Origin: Delftia tsuruhatensis
GTDB taxonomy: Bacteria; Pseudomonadota; Gammaproteobacteria; Burkholderiales; Burkholderiaceae_C
Direction of reading: 5' to 3'
DNA: 64,000 bases
Assembly (NCBI RefSeq): GCF_903815225.1
Contig: NZ_LR813084.1
Coordinates: forward strand, 558,001-622,000
Made by a program: the position numbers and the translations under genes. Positions 53,757-61,506 of this stretch are shown here, piece after piece. Position 1 is the stretch's first letter; each line of letters opens with the position of its first letter. The notes below the pieces were generated by a model. The model did not search any database. It was not told where the DNA came from and saw only the letters and a program-made list of their open reading frames with translations.

Positions 53757-54584
53757 ATGGCCATGACCATCAACACCAACATGCAATCGCTCAATGCCCA
53801 GCGCAACCTGAGCACCACCCAGGGCCTGCTGTCCACCACCATGCAGCGCCTGTCCTCGGGCCTGCGCGTGAACAGCGCCAAGGACGACGCGGCGGGTCTG
53901 GCGATCGCCGAGCGCATGAACGCCCAGGTCAAGGGCATGAACGTGGCGGCGCGCAACGCCAACGATGGCATCTCGCTGGCGCAGACGGCGGAAGGCGCGC
54001 TGGGCAAGATCACGGAAAACCTGCAGCGCATGCGTGAACTGGGCGTGCAGGCGGCCAACGGCACCAACGGCACCAAGGACCGTGCGGCGCTGGACAAGGA
54101 ATACAGTGCATTGGCCGCTGAAATCGGCCGTATCACGGCGAACACGGAATTCAACGGCAAGAAGCTGCTGAATGCAGATGCCAGCTTCACTTTCCAGGTG
54201 GGAGCCAATACCGCAGCCGACAACCAGATCAATGTGGTGGTGTCCTCGGCAACCAGCCTTGGCAGCCTGAGTGACTCCACGGCAAGCCTGGGCTCGGTCG
54301 AATCCGCAGCGCTGGCCCAGGTCAACGCCATCGACTCGGCGCTGGACAACATCAACGGCATGCGTGCCGACTACGGCGCGGCGCAGAACCGCTTCGAAGC
54401 CACGATCGCCAACCTGCAGGTGGCTTCGGAAAACACTGCGGCAGCCCGTGGCCGCATCATGGATGCCGACTTCGCTGGTGAAACCTCGAACCTGAGCCGC
54501 GCCCAGATCCTGCAACAGGCGGGCACGGCCATGGTGGCCCAGGCCAACCAGCTGCCCCAGGGCGTTCTGGCTCTGCTGCGCTGA
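53757..54584 (+). CDS. fliC3: Flagellin 3
   Basis: A 275-residue flagellin, third tandem copy. The conserved ends are identical to fliC1 and fliC2; the centre ('SSATSLGSLSDSTASLGSVE') is nearest to fliC2. Promoter, leader and ribosome site (GAGGAGTTGCC) follow the same plan. The stop codon is followed 37 nt later by the bidirectional terminator at 54622. Near-identity of the three genes points to recent duplication or gene conversion. Confidence 0.97.
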   Translation: MAMTINTNMQSLNAQRNLSTTQGLLSTTMQRLSSGLRVNSAKDDAAGLAIAERMNAQVKGMNVAARNANDGISLAQTAEGALGKITENLQRMRELGVQAANGTNGTKDRAALDKEYSALAAEIGRITANTEFNGKKLLNADASFTFQVGANTAADNQINVVVSSATSLGSLSDSTASLGSVESAALAQVNAIDSALDNINGMRADYGAAQNRFEATIANLQVASENTAAARGRIMDADFAGETSNLSRAQILQQAGTAMVAQANQLPQGVLALLR

Positions 54585-54621
54585 GGATGCTGCGCCGCCG
54601 CGCAGCGGCGCCTCGACAAAT

Positions 54622-54650
54622 GCAAAAACCCGGCTTTGCCGGGTTTTTGC
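54622..54650. terminator. Bidirectional terminator between flagellin 3 and methyltransferase genes
   Basis: GCAAAAACCCGGC pairs perfectly with GCCGGGTTTTTGC around TTT. A-run and T-run flank it on the two sides, so it can stop transcription from either strand. Confidence 0.93.
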
Positions 54651-54664
54651 ATTGGCACGCGGTC

Positions 54665-55267
54665 TTACAGCCGGAAGTACTGCCTGGCGAGATCGCGGAT
54701 CTCATCCTCGTCGCGCGCGCTGTTGCTGGCGATGGCCCAGATGTCAAAGGACTCGGGACGTGCAACGGACGCCACGATCGGGAAGCCTGCGGCGCGCAAT
54801 GCATCGTTCATGGTCTTGTCCGTGAAGCCGCAGCGGTGCGACATGTAGAGATTGCCCTGGGCCATGGAGGTGCGCAGGCCGTACAGGATGTCCAGGGGGC
54901 TGATGGGGCCGGCCGGCGAAACATAGGCCGGGTCCGTCAACTGGCCATTGGCCACCAGGGCGCAGACCGACTGCAGGTCGGGACAGGTGATGATGGCGAA
55001 GCCATCGGGTTTGAGCACACGCCGGAACTCGGCGAGGGCCAGCGGGACCTCGTGCGGATACAGGTGCTCGATGTTGTGGCTGGAGTAGATGGCGTCGATG
55101 GAAGCGTCCGCCACGGCGGACATGTTGGTCATGGTGCCGATGAGGTCGGGTTCCACGCGCGCATCGATGTCCAGCCGCAGTTCCTGCCAGTCATCGGTCT
55201 GGAAGCCGGGGGAGGTGGAGGACTTGCGTTGCGGGCCGCATCCAACGTGCAAAAGGGTTCGGGTCAT
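54665..55267 (-). CDS. SAM-dependent methyltransferase
   Basis: A 200-residue class I methyltransferase. The glycine-rich SAM site is 'LLHVGCGPQRKSS' at residues 5-17; 'LRLDIDARVEPDLIGTMTNM' gives the acidic residue of motif II, 'IDAIYSSHNIEHLYPHEVP' motif IV and 'VLKPDGFAIITCPDLQ' the following strand. It resembles sugar- or O-antigen-linked methyltransferases. It lies antisense between flagellin 3 and flagellin 4 with its own transcription unit, so flagellar glycan methylation is an attractive inference. Confidence 0.85.
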   Translation of the reverse strand: MTRTLLHVGCGPQRKSSTSPGFQTDDWQELRLDIDARVEPDLIGTMTNMSAVADASIDAIYSSHNIEHLYPHEVPLALAEFRRVLKPDGFAIITCPDLQSVCALVANGQLTDPAYVSPAGPISPLDILYGLRTSMAQGNLYMSHRCGFTDKTMNDALRAAGFPIVASVARPESFDIWAIASNSARDEDEIRDLARQYFRL

Positions 55268-55513
55268 GGGGTGAGCGCGCCGGGGCGCAGGAGGTGAAAG
55301 TGCGCACCTAGAGTAACCATGCGGGGGTGGCGGAATGACGCGAATTGGGGGGGGATGCCCGTTTTTATCGCTGCTTTGGGCTCATGCCTCGTCGGGACAA
55401 TGCATGGCATCAGATTGGCGGAGCTAGGCGGTGTCTGGCGTGCTGTCTGACGTTCGGTGGCCTGTGGTCACGGAGCGGCTAGCCATTGTCCATGCCTAAC
55501 GAGGAGCTGCCCT
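55268..55513. other. Divergent region between methyltransferase and flagellin 4
   Basis: No TCAAGT-N11-GCCGAA promoter is present here. The only promoter-like feature is TGGCATCAGATTGGC at 55405-55419, with GG and GC spaced 10 nt apart as in sigma-54 sites but with mismatches in both boxes. A G8 run lies at 55351-55358. Confidence 0.4.
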
Positions 55514-56416
55514 ATGGCATCCACCATCAATACCAATCTCATTTCGCTGAACGCGCAACGCAACCTCAACACGTCGCAGTCCTCCCTGTCCACCACCATG
55601 CAGCGCCTGTCCTCGGGTCTGCGGGTGAACAGTGCCAAGGACGATGCGGCGGGTCTGGCGATCGCCGAGCGCATGAATGCCCAGGTGCGCGGCATGAATG
55701 TGGCCATGCGCAATGCCAATGATGGCATCTCCATGGCGCAGACGGCCGAAGGCGCATTGAGCAAGATCGGCGACAACCTCCAGCGCATGCGTGAGCTGGC
55801 CGTGCAGGCGGCCAACGATACCAACGGGAGCAATGACCGCGCTTCTCTGGACAAGGAGTATCAGCAGCTGGCCCAGGAAATTGCCCGTGTGGTCTCCAGT
55901 ACGCAGTTCAATGGTCGCCAACTGCTGAACACCAGTGCCGTCGCCGTATTCCAGGTGGGCGCGAATGTGGGCACCGACAACCAGATTCAGCTGGATGCAG
56001 TGAATCTCGCAACCGCGACTACCGATGGGGGCCTGGGCGTGACCCAGGCGACCGTAGGGGCTGGCGCCAATACGCGCGTGGTCGATACCTTGGATGGCGC
56101 TCTTGGCTCGCTGAAGAGCACTGGCACCGACGCAGGTGCGGCCAGGAGCTCCATGGCCGCAATCGACAAGGCACTGGATGAGGTCAACAACACCCGCGCC
56201 ACCTTTGGTGCAGCCCAGAACCGCTTCGAAGCCGTGATTGCCAACCTGCAGGTTGCCGCGGAAAATACGGCGGCCTCGCGCTCGCGCATCATGGATGCGG
56301 ACTTTGCGGCCGAAACCGCCAACCTGAGCCGCACGCAGATCCTGCAGCAGGCCGGCACGGCCATGGTGGCGCAGGCCAACCAGTTGCCCCAGTCGGTGCT
56401 CAAGCTGATCCAGTAA
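55514..56416 (+). CDS. fliC4: Flagellin 4 (divergent)
   Basis: A 300-residue flagellin, longer and distinct: '[20 protein letters not shown]' at the N-terminus and 'LPQSVLKLIQ' at the C-terminus. Central region about 100 residues with Thr/Gly-rich stretches ('GLGVTQATVGAGANTRVV'). The start at 55514 follows GAGGAGCTGCC, and the longer in-frame reading upstream lacks support. It lies between the methyltransferase and fliD, without the sigma-28 element of the other three flagellins, so it may be a separately controlled minor subunit. Confidence 0.95.
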   Translation: MASTINTNLISLNAQRNLNTSQSSLSTTMQRLSSGLRVNSAKDDAAGLAIAERMNAQVRGMNVAMRNANDGISMAQTAEGALSKIGDNLQRMRELAVQAANDTNGSNDRASLDKEYQQLAQEIARVVSSTQFNGRQLLNTSAVAVFQVGANVGTDNQIQLDAVNLATATTDGGLGVTQATVGAGANTRVVDTLDGALGSLKSTGTDAGAARSSMAAIDKALDEVNNTRATFGAAQNRFEAVIANLQVAAENTAASRSRIMDADFAAETANLSRTQILQQAGTAMVAQANQLPQSVLKLIQ

Positions 56417-56442
56417 AAAACGCGAAAACCGGCGGCATGGCC

Positions 56443-56469
56443 TCAAGTTCGGGGCAGAGATGCCGAAGC
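56443..56469 (+). promoter_or_regulatory. Sigma-28 promoter of fliD
   Basis: TCAAGTTC, 11 nt, GCCGAAGC, about 109 nt upstream of the fliD ATG. Nearly the same as the flagellin and motA promoters. Confidence 0.65.
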
Positions 56470-56577
56470 ATTGGTGGTGGGGCTCCTTGCATGCCGCGCG
56501 GCTTGCGCGCGCCCTGGGAGCCTTGCGCGCTGGTGCGGCGCAGGCGCGAGGCCCGTAGCACGAAAAAGGAGTACGTG

Positions 56578-57969
56578 ATGGCATTGACAGCAGCGGGGAT
56601 CGGCAGCGGCCTGAATGTGGAATCGATGATTTCGCAGCTGGTGACACTGCAAAAGCAGCCTCTGGTGCAGTTGCAGACGGCTGCATCTTCCCTAGACACC
56701 AAGATATCGACCGTCGGCAGCATCAAGTCGCTCATGTCGACTCTGTCCGATTCGGCGCGCAAGCTGGCCGACAAGGATGCATGGGCACTGACGACGGCGA
56801 CCGCGTCGAACACGGCGGTCTCCGTCAGCGTGACCGGTAGTGCGATGCCGGGCAGCACGCAGATCGATGTGGAGCAGGTGGCGCGCAACCAATCGCTGGC
56901 ATCAAAAAGCTTTGCCGCCGCATCCAGCTTCGGTCCTGGGGCATTGAAGTTCACCATGGATGGAAAGACCACCGAGGTCCAGATCAGCGAATCGATGACC
57001 ATGGACAAGGTGGTAGCGGCCATCAACGCCAAGCAGGGTGACAGCGGCGTGGTGGCCTCCGTCATCAAAGATGCGAACGGCGAGCGCTTGCTCATGCGCT
57101 CGAAGAACTCTGGTGCGGCGGCCGAATTCACCGTCGAGGTGACGGGCGCAGATGCCAATCTGTCTTCCCTGGCCTATGCGGGGCAGGCGGACAACGGCAA
57201 CACCAGCAACGGCGGCGTGGTTCAACTGGCCCAGAACGCCAAGGCCACGGTCAACGGCATCAAGGTGGAATCGGCGACGAATGAGTTCAAGGACACCATC
57301 CCCGGTTTGAGCTTCACGGTCAATCAGGCCACCAAGACCGGCGAACCCACGCTGCTGACTGTGGTTTCCGATACCGAGGGCATGAAGAAGAACATCCAGG
57401 CCTTCATGGATGCCTACAACGCCATCAGCGACAAACTCGTGGCGGCCACCAAGTACGATGCCGAGAGCAAGACCGCCGGCGTCATGCAGGGTGACTCCAC
57501 CATGGTCGGTCTGACCAACGGCCTGCGCGAGGTGCTTGCCTCCCAGATCGGCGGCATCAACCTGTCGGATCTGGGTATCCAGCTGGGCAAGGGCGGCAAG
57601 CTGTCGTTCGGTACGCTGGCCAAGGACAAGTCCAATCTGGAAGCGGCTCTGAAGGACCCGAGCAAGCTGGCACAGGTCTTTGCATCGGAAGGCGAGGCCG
57701 ACAAGCCCGAGACCAAGGGGCTGGCCGTCCGGATGAAGGAGTATGCCGACAAGGTGCTGGAATTCGATACCGGGGTCTTCGATGCCAAGACCAAGGGCCT
57801 GCAGCAGCTCAAGAAGGACAACACCAAGGCCCAGGATCGCGTCAATGAGCGCGCTGAAGCCTTCGAGCAGCGCATGCGTGCACAGTATGCGGCGCTGGAC
57901 AAGAAGATGGGATCGAGCTCGGTGCTCAGCTCGTACCTGTCGCAGCAAGTGAGCCAGTGGAACAGATAA
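56578..57969 (+). CDS. fliD: Flagellar filament cap protein FliD
   Basis: A 463-residue cap (HAP2) protein that assists flagellin polymerisation at the filament tip. 'AGIGSGLNVESMISQLVTL' at the N-terminus and 'ALDKKMGSSSVLSSYLSQQV' at the C-terminus are the family ends; a FlaG-like central region holds 'QVARNQSLASKSF'. The start at 56578 follows AAAAAGGAGTACGTG. First of fliD-fliS-fliT. Confidence 0.96.
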   Translation: MALTAAGIGSGLNVESMISQLVTLQKQPLVQLQTAASSLDTKISTVGSIKSLMSTLSDSARKLADKDAWALTTATASNTAVSVSVTGSAMPGSTQIDVEQVARNQSLASKSFAAASSFGPGALKFTMDGKTTEVQISESMTMDKVVAAINAKQGDSGVVASVIKDANGERLLMRSKNSGAAAEFTVEVTGADANLSSLAYAGQADNGNTSNGGVVQLAQNAKATVNGIKVESATNEFKDTIPGLSFTVNQATKTGEPTLLTVVSDTEGMKKNIQAFMDAYNAISDKLVAATKYDAESKTAGVMQGDSTMVGLTNGLREVLASQIGGINLSDLGIQLGKGGKLSFGTLAKDKSNLEAALKDPSKLAQVFASEGEADKPETKGLAVRMKEYADKVLEFDTGVFDAKTKGLQQLKKDNTKAQDRVNERAEAFEQRMRAQYAALDKKMGSSSVLSSYLSQQVSQWNR

Positions 57970-58089
57970 GCCGTGTGCTTCTTGGTTGGGACGGACTGAC
58001 CACCAGGCTTGTCCGGCATGCAGGGCGAGGCTTCAGTTTCTCGCCGGAATGCCGAAAATCATGGCAACAAGACACCAAGGAACACTGGA

Positions 58090-58503
58090 ATGAATTCGAT
58101 GTTCAACCGCCGTGGGGCTAGCGCTTACAACCAGGTAGGTGTTCAGTCGGTTGTGAATGGAGCTTCCCCCCATATGCTGATTCAGCTGCTGTTCAATGCA
58201 CTGGATGCGTCGCTGAATGCCGCCAAGGGCGCCATGCAGCGCGGCAGCATTGAGGAAAAAGGTATCCAGATCGGCAAGGCGGTGCGCATCCTGGAAGAAG
58301 GCCTCAAAGCTGCCGTGGATGTGGAGCAGGGTGGGGAGCTGGCCCAGAACCTGATCACGGTCTATGACTACAGCATCACACAACTGACATTCGCCAACCT
58401 GCGCAACGATGTGCAGTTGCTGCAATCGGTCCAGGACGTGCTGGCTCCGATCGCGCAAGGCTGGAGCGACATCGCCGACACACCAGCCGTTGCCGGGACA
58501 TAG
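58090..58503 (+). CDS. fliS: Flagellin export chaperone FliS
   Basis: A 137-residue helical chaperone that binds the C-terminal helix of flagellin before export. 'GASAYNQVGVQSVVNGASP' and 'HMLIQLLFNALDASLNAAKG', then 'LEEGLKAAVDVEQGGELAQN' match FliS. The ATG at 58090 (MNSMFNRRG) follows AAGGAACACTGGA. It lies 120 nt after fliD and 2 nt before fliT. Confidence 0.95.
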   Translation: MNSMFNRRGASAYNQVGVQSVVNGASPHMLIQLLFNALDASLNAAKGAMQRGSIEEKGIQIGKAVRILEEGLKAAVDVEQGGELAQNLITVYDYSITQLTFANLRNDVQLLQSVQDVLAPIAQGWSDIADTPAVAGT

Positions 58504-58505
58504 AA

Positions 58506-58805
58506 ATGGAGTTGACATTGATTGACTTTTACCGTGCCATAGAAGACAGCAGCGCCAAGATGCTGCAGGCCGCACAGAACAAGGATTGGGAGGGGGTGAC
58601 GCGCTACGAGGGGACTTGCGCCGTGCTGATCGAGCAGCTGCGGCTCAAGGCCCAGGACGAGCCGCTGGCGCCCGAGCAGCGCAAGGAGAAGGCTCGCATC
58701 ATGCAGCGCATCCTGCGCAACGATGCCCAGATCCGCACGCTGGCCGAGCCCTGGCTGGCGCAGTTCGAGCACATGTTCGACGGCCAGCCCCATGCCATGC
58801 ATTGA
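58506..58805 (+). CDS. fliT: FliT-like flagellar chaperone
   Basis: A 99-residue helical protein in the FliT position. FliT binds FliD and inhibits FlhDC in enterics. Sequence similarity to enteric FliT is low, as usual for this family; 'EKARIMQRILRNDAQIRTLA' and the helical, charged composition fit. It starts 2 nt after the fliS stop. A strong bidirectional terminator follows at 58855. Confidence 0.75.
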   Translation: MELTLIDFYRAIEDSSAKMLQAAQNKDWEGVTRYEGTCAVLIEQLRLKAQDEPLAPEQRKEKARIMQRILRNDAQIRTLAEPWLAQFEHMFDGQPHAMH

Positions 58806-58854
58806 GTCAGGCCCGAGCGGGCAAGGCGCTGCACCCCGCAGCTCGCCGCCCGCC

Positions 58855-58897
58855 CAATGAAAAAACCCGCCTGTCATGCAGGCGGGTTTTTTCATTG
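58855..58897. terminator. Bidirectional terminator after fliT
   Basis: Perfect 19-bp stem (CAATGAAAAAACCCGCCTG and its complement) with a 5-nt loop. It ends the fliDST transcript and, from the other side, the flg operon with the HDOD gene. Confidence 0.95.
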
Positions 58898-58954
58898 GTG
58901 CAAGGGTTTGCGCCCGGTCGGCCGCAGGCCGTGCACCGGGCTGCCGTGCTTGCG

Positions 58955-60247
58955 TCAGGCCGAGCGCTGAGGCTGCACCTGCAGCTCGCTGAGCATGCGC
59001 AGCAGGATGCGGTTGACGTCCTCGATCTCGAAGGCATGGTCTTCGCGCAACTGGCGGATGGGTGCGGGGTCGTCGGATTCCAGGGCGATGGCCATGAGCA
59101 ATGCCGGCGCGTAGGGGCCGGTGCGCGTCACGGCGGCATCGAAGATGCGCTCGGACAGCGGGACGCGGCGCAGCACCGTGGAAAGGGGTTCGCCCAGCAA
59201 CTGGTCCAGCTGAGAGAACAGGCCCAGCAGGTAGACCTCGCGCTGCAGGTCATGGCTGATGCCGGCCTCGATCAGGCGTTCCGTCAGGCCTGCGCGCAGC
59301 CGCATGGCCGTGCGCACCGGCACCAGGCTGGGCTCGGTGCAGGCGGAGGGCAACTGGTCGGAAAGCCAGCGCTGCAGCGTGCCATAGCCCAGCATGACCA
59401 GGCCGCGACGCAGCGAGTCCACATTGCCGCGCAGTCCCAGGGCCGCGGAGTTGGTGTAGAGCATGAAGCGGTAGGCCAGGACGGGATCCTCCCCCAGGAT
59501 CTGCTCGAAGGCGTCCAGCGAATGCTCGGCATCGACGGCGCGCATCAGCGCCATCACGGTATCGCGGCCGGGCAGCGCGGGCTGATGGCGCTGGGCGTAC
59601 AGCGTGTCGGTCACGGGCCAGCCGGCGATGGCGCCCGCATGGAAGCGGTCCAGGCACAGGTCGGCCAGCGCCAGGCTTTCAAGGCCTTCGTACATCTGGC
59701 CGCCCAGCAACTGCAACAGGGGTGCAGGCGGGGTGGGTCTGGCCGCCTGCTTGAGGGCCTGCAGCTTGCCGGGTGCCTCGGCCGCCTGCGCGGCCTGTTG
59801 CAGGGACAGCGCCGTCTGGTTGGAAAGGCCCGAGGCGCCTTCGGGCGGCAGGTACAGCAGGCTGCTGGCGAACCAGTGGGCCGACTCGGCATCGGGGACA
59901 TCGGACAGCGGGCCGCGCCAGACCAGCATCAGGCCGCGCGCATGGGCCTGGCGCACCAGGTCGTAGATGGCCGAGTCCTGCAGCCAGTCTCCGCGCACCT
60001 CGATCCATGGGCTGCCCTTGGAGGCGTTCTCCAGCAGATCGCACAGCACCTGGCGCGACTGGGGCGACAGCAGTACCGGTGGCGACTGCGTGCCCCAGGT
60101 CTCGCGCAGGATGCGCAGCAGATGGGCGACGTCGGCCCGGGCGCCGGGTTCCTCGTGCAGGTAAAGCTGTATGCCGGCCAGACGCCGGGCCTGGTTCCAG
60201 AGCGGCCTATAGCCGAGGGTCAGAGAGCTCAGGACGGACTGGACCAT
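58955..60247 (-). CDS. HDOD-domain protein with degenerate EAL-like half
   Basis: A 430-residue protein. The first half ('GYRPLWNQARRLAGIQLYLH', later 'LMLVWRGPLSDVPDAES') resembles a YuxH/CdgJ-type EAL domain with catalytic residues lost. The HDOD half (about 190-400) has 'FEQILGEDPVLAYRFMLYTN', 'LRRGLVMLGYGTLQRWLSDQ' and 'LIEAGISHDLQREVYLLGLFS'. HDOD proteins often link signalling to motility. It follows flgL by 21 nt on the same strand, so a motility role is likely. Confidence 0.82.
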   Translation of the reverse strand: MVQSVLSSLTLGYRPLWNQARRLAGIQLYLHEEPGARADVAHLLRILRETWGTQSPPVLLSPQSRQVLCDLLENASKGSPWIEVRGDWLQDSAIYDLVRQAHARGLMLVWRGPLSDVPDAESAHWFASSLLYLPPEGASGLSNQTALSLQQAAQAAEAPGKLQALKQAARPTPPAPLLQLLGGQMYEGLESLALADLCLDRFHAGAIAGWPVTDTLYAQRHQPALPGRDTVMALMRAVDAEHSLDAFEQILGEDPVLAYRFMLYTNSAALGLRGNVDSLRRGLVMLGYGTLQRWLSDQLPSACTEPSLVPVRTAMRLRAGLTERLIEAGISHDLQREVYLLGLFSQLDQLLGEPLSTVLRRVPLSERIFDAAVTRTGPYAPALLMAIALESDDPAPIRQLREDHAFEIEDVNRILLRMLSELQVQPQRSA

Positions 60248-60268
60248 GGATGCATGCGCGGGTAGTTA

Positions 60269-61483
60269 TCAGTTGATGAAGTTGAACAGCGACAGCTTCT
60301 GGATCGACGCATAGGACTGCAAGGCAGCCTGCATGCCCACCTTCTGCGTGTCCACTTCGGAGAGGGCCTTGATCATATCGATGTCTTCAGCGCGCGAGCG
60401 CGCTCCCTCCTGCAGCGTCGCCTGGTCCTTCATGTCGTCCTCGAGACGGTCCGCGCGGTTGAGCTGGTCGCCGGCGAAGCTGCGCATGGCCTGGACGCGG
60501 CTCATGCCGGAGTCCAGCTCGTTGAGGCCGCGCGAGAGCATCTGTTGCATGGCGCCGGGGTCGGTGGCACCGTCCTTGACGGCCGAGATCACGCCGTCCA
60601 GGACGCTGAACAGGTCGGTGCGTTGGCTGGGTGCCAGCGTGAAGTTGTCGCCTACGCCCGGAGTGCCCGAGATCTTGACGGACATGCCGTCGATGGAGAT
60701 GCTGTCGCCGGGCTTGAAGGCCGTGGCGGGCACCACCGGGTTGGATGCCCCGCTGGCGCTGGAGTCGATGGTGTACTCCATGTCGCCTGTCGTCGCATTC
60801 TTGGCGAACTTGATCGTATAGGTGTTGTTGGTCAGCTGGCTGGGATTCGTCACCGTGCCGAGATCGGCATAGGCCGAGCTACCCGTGGGCGACTGGCGCG
60901 ACACGCTGAACACGCCGTTGCCCGTGGGGATGTTCATCCAGGTGGAGAACCCGTCCAGCGAGGAAGGCAGGCCGTTGTCGTCGCCGGTGCTCTGGCCCGG
61001 CTGCAGCTGCGAAACCGCACCTGGGGTGGTGCTGAGCACCGGATTGTCCTGGCTGCCCAGGCCCCGGAAGATCGGCAGGCCGTTCGAATCCTTGGCATTG
61101 GCATAGCCCAGCACCTGGTTGCGCAGGCTTTCCAGTTGCTGTACCAGCGCGTCGCGCGCCTTCTGGTCGTAGGAGCCGTTGCCGGCCTGCAGGACCAGGT
61201 CGCGGAAGTCCTTGAGCGCGTCGTGGGCCGTGCCCAGCTTGGATTCGCCCTGGGCGATCACGTCGCGCTGCAGGCCCAGCACGCGCTGGTCGTTCTCCGA
61301 GCGGGAGATGCGCGTGCGCGCGCGCTCGGCCTGGGCCGCGGCCACGGGGTCGTCGCTGGCGCGCACCACGCGCTTGCCGGAAGTGGTCTTTTCCATCAGG
61401 TCCACCAGACTCGTCTGACGCGAGTTCAGGTTGCTGATGGTGCTGTCGTACATGTTGGCCGTGCCGATGCGGGAAATGCTCAT
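60269..61483 (-). CDS. flgL: Flagellar hook-filament junction protein FlgL
   Basis: A 404-residue junction protein (HAP3). The flagellin-like N-terminus 'IGTANMYDSTISNLNSRQTS' and 'TTSGKRVVRASDDPVAAAQA', and C-terminus 'DIDMIKALSEVDTQKVGMQA' are characteristic. The centre is variable and contains a Gly/Ser-rich region. It lies 23 nt after flgK. Confidence 0.95.
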   Translation of the reverse strand: MSISRIGTANMYDSTISNLNSRQTSLVDLMEKTTSGKRVVRASDDPVAAAQAERARTRISRSENDQRVLGLQRDVIAQGESKLGTAHDALKDFRDLVLQAGNGSYDQKARDALVQQLESLRNQVLGYANAKDSNGLPIFRGLGSQDNPVLSTTPGAVSQLQPGQSTGDDNGLPSSLDGFSTWMNIPTGNGVFSVSRQSPTGSSAYADLGTVTNPSQLTNNTYTIKFAKNATTGDMEYTIDSSASGASNPVVPATAFKPGDSISIDGMSVKISGTPGVGDNFTLAPSQRTDLFSVLDGVISAVKDGATDPGAMQQMLSRGLNELDSGMSRVQAMRSFAGDQLNRADRLEDDMKDQATLQEGARSRAEDIDMIKALSEVDTQKVGMQAALQSYASIQKLSLFNFIN

Positions 61484-61506
61484 GGTGGAATGCTCCTGTC
61501 CGGTGA

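Noticed and set aside
51393..54584. Assembly duplication as cause of the flagellin triplet
   Set aside because: Intergenic regions, terminators and central segments all differ between copies, so these are real paralogs.
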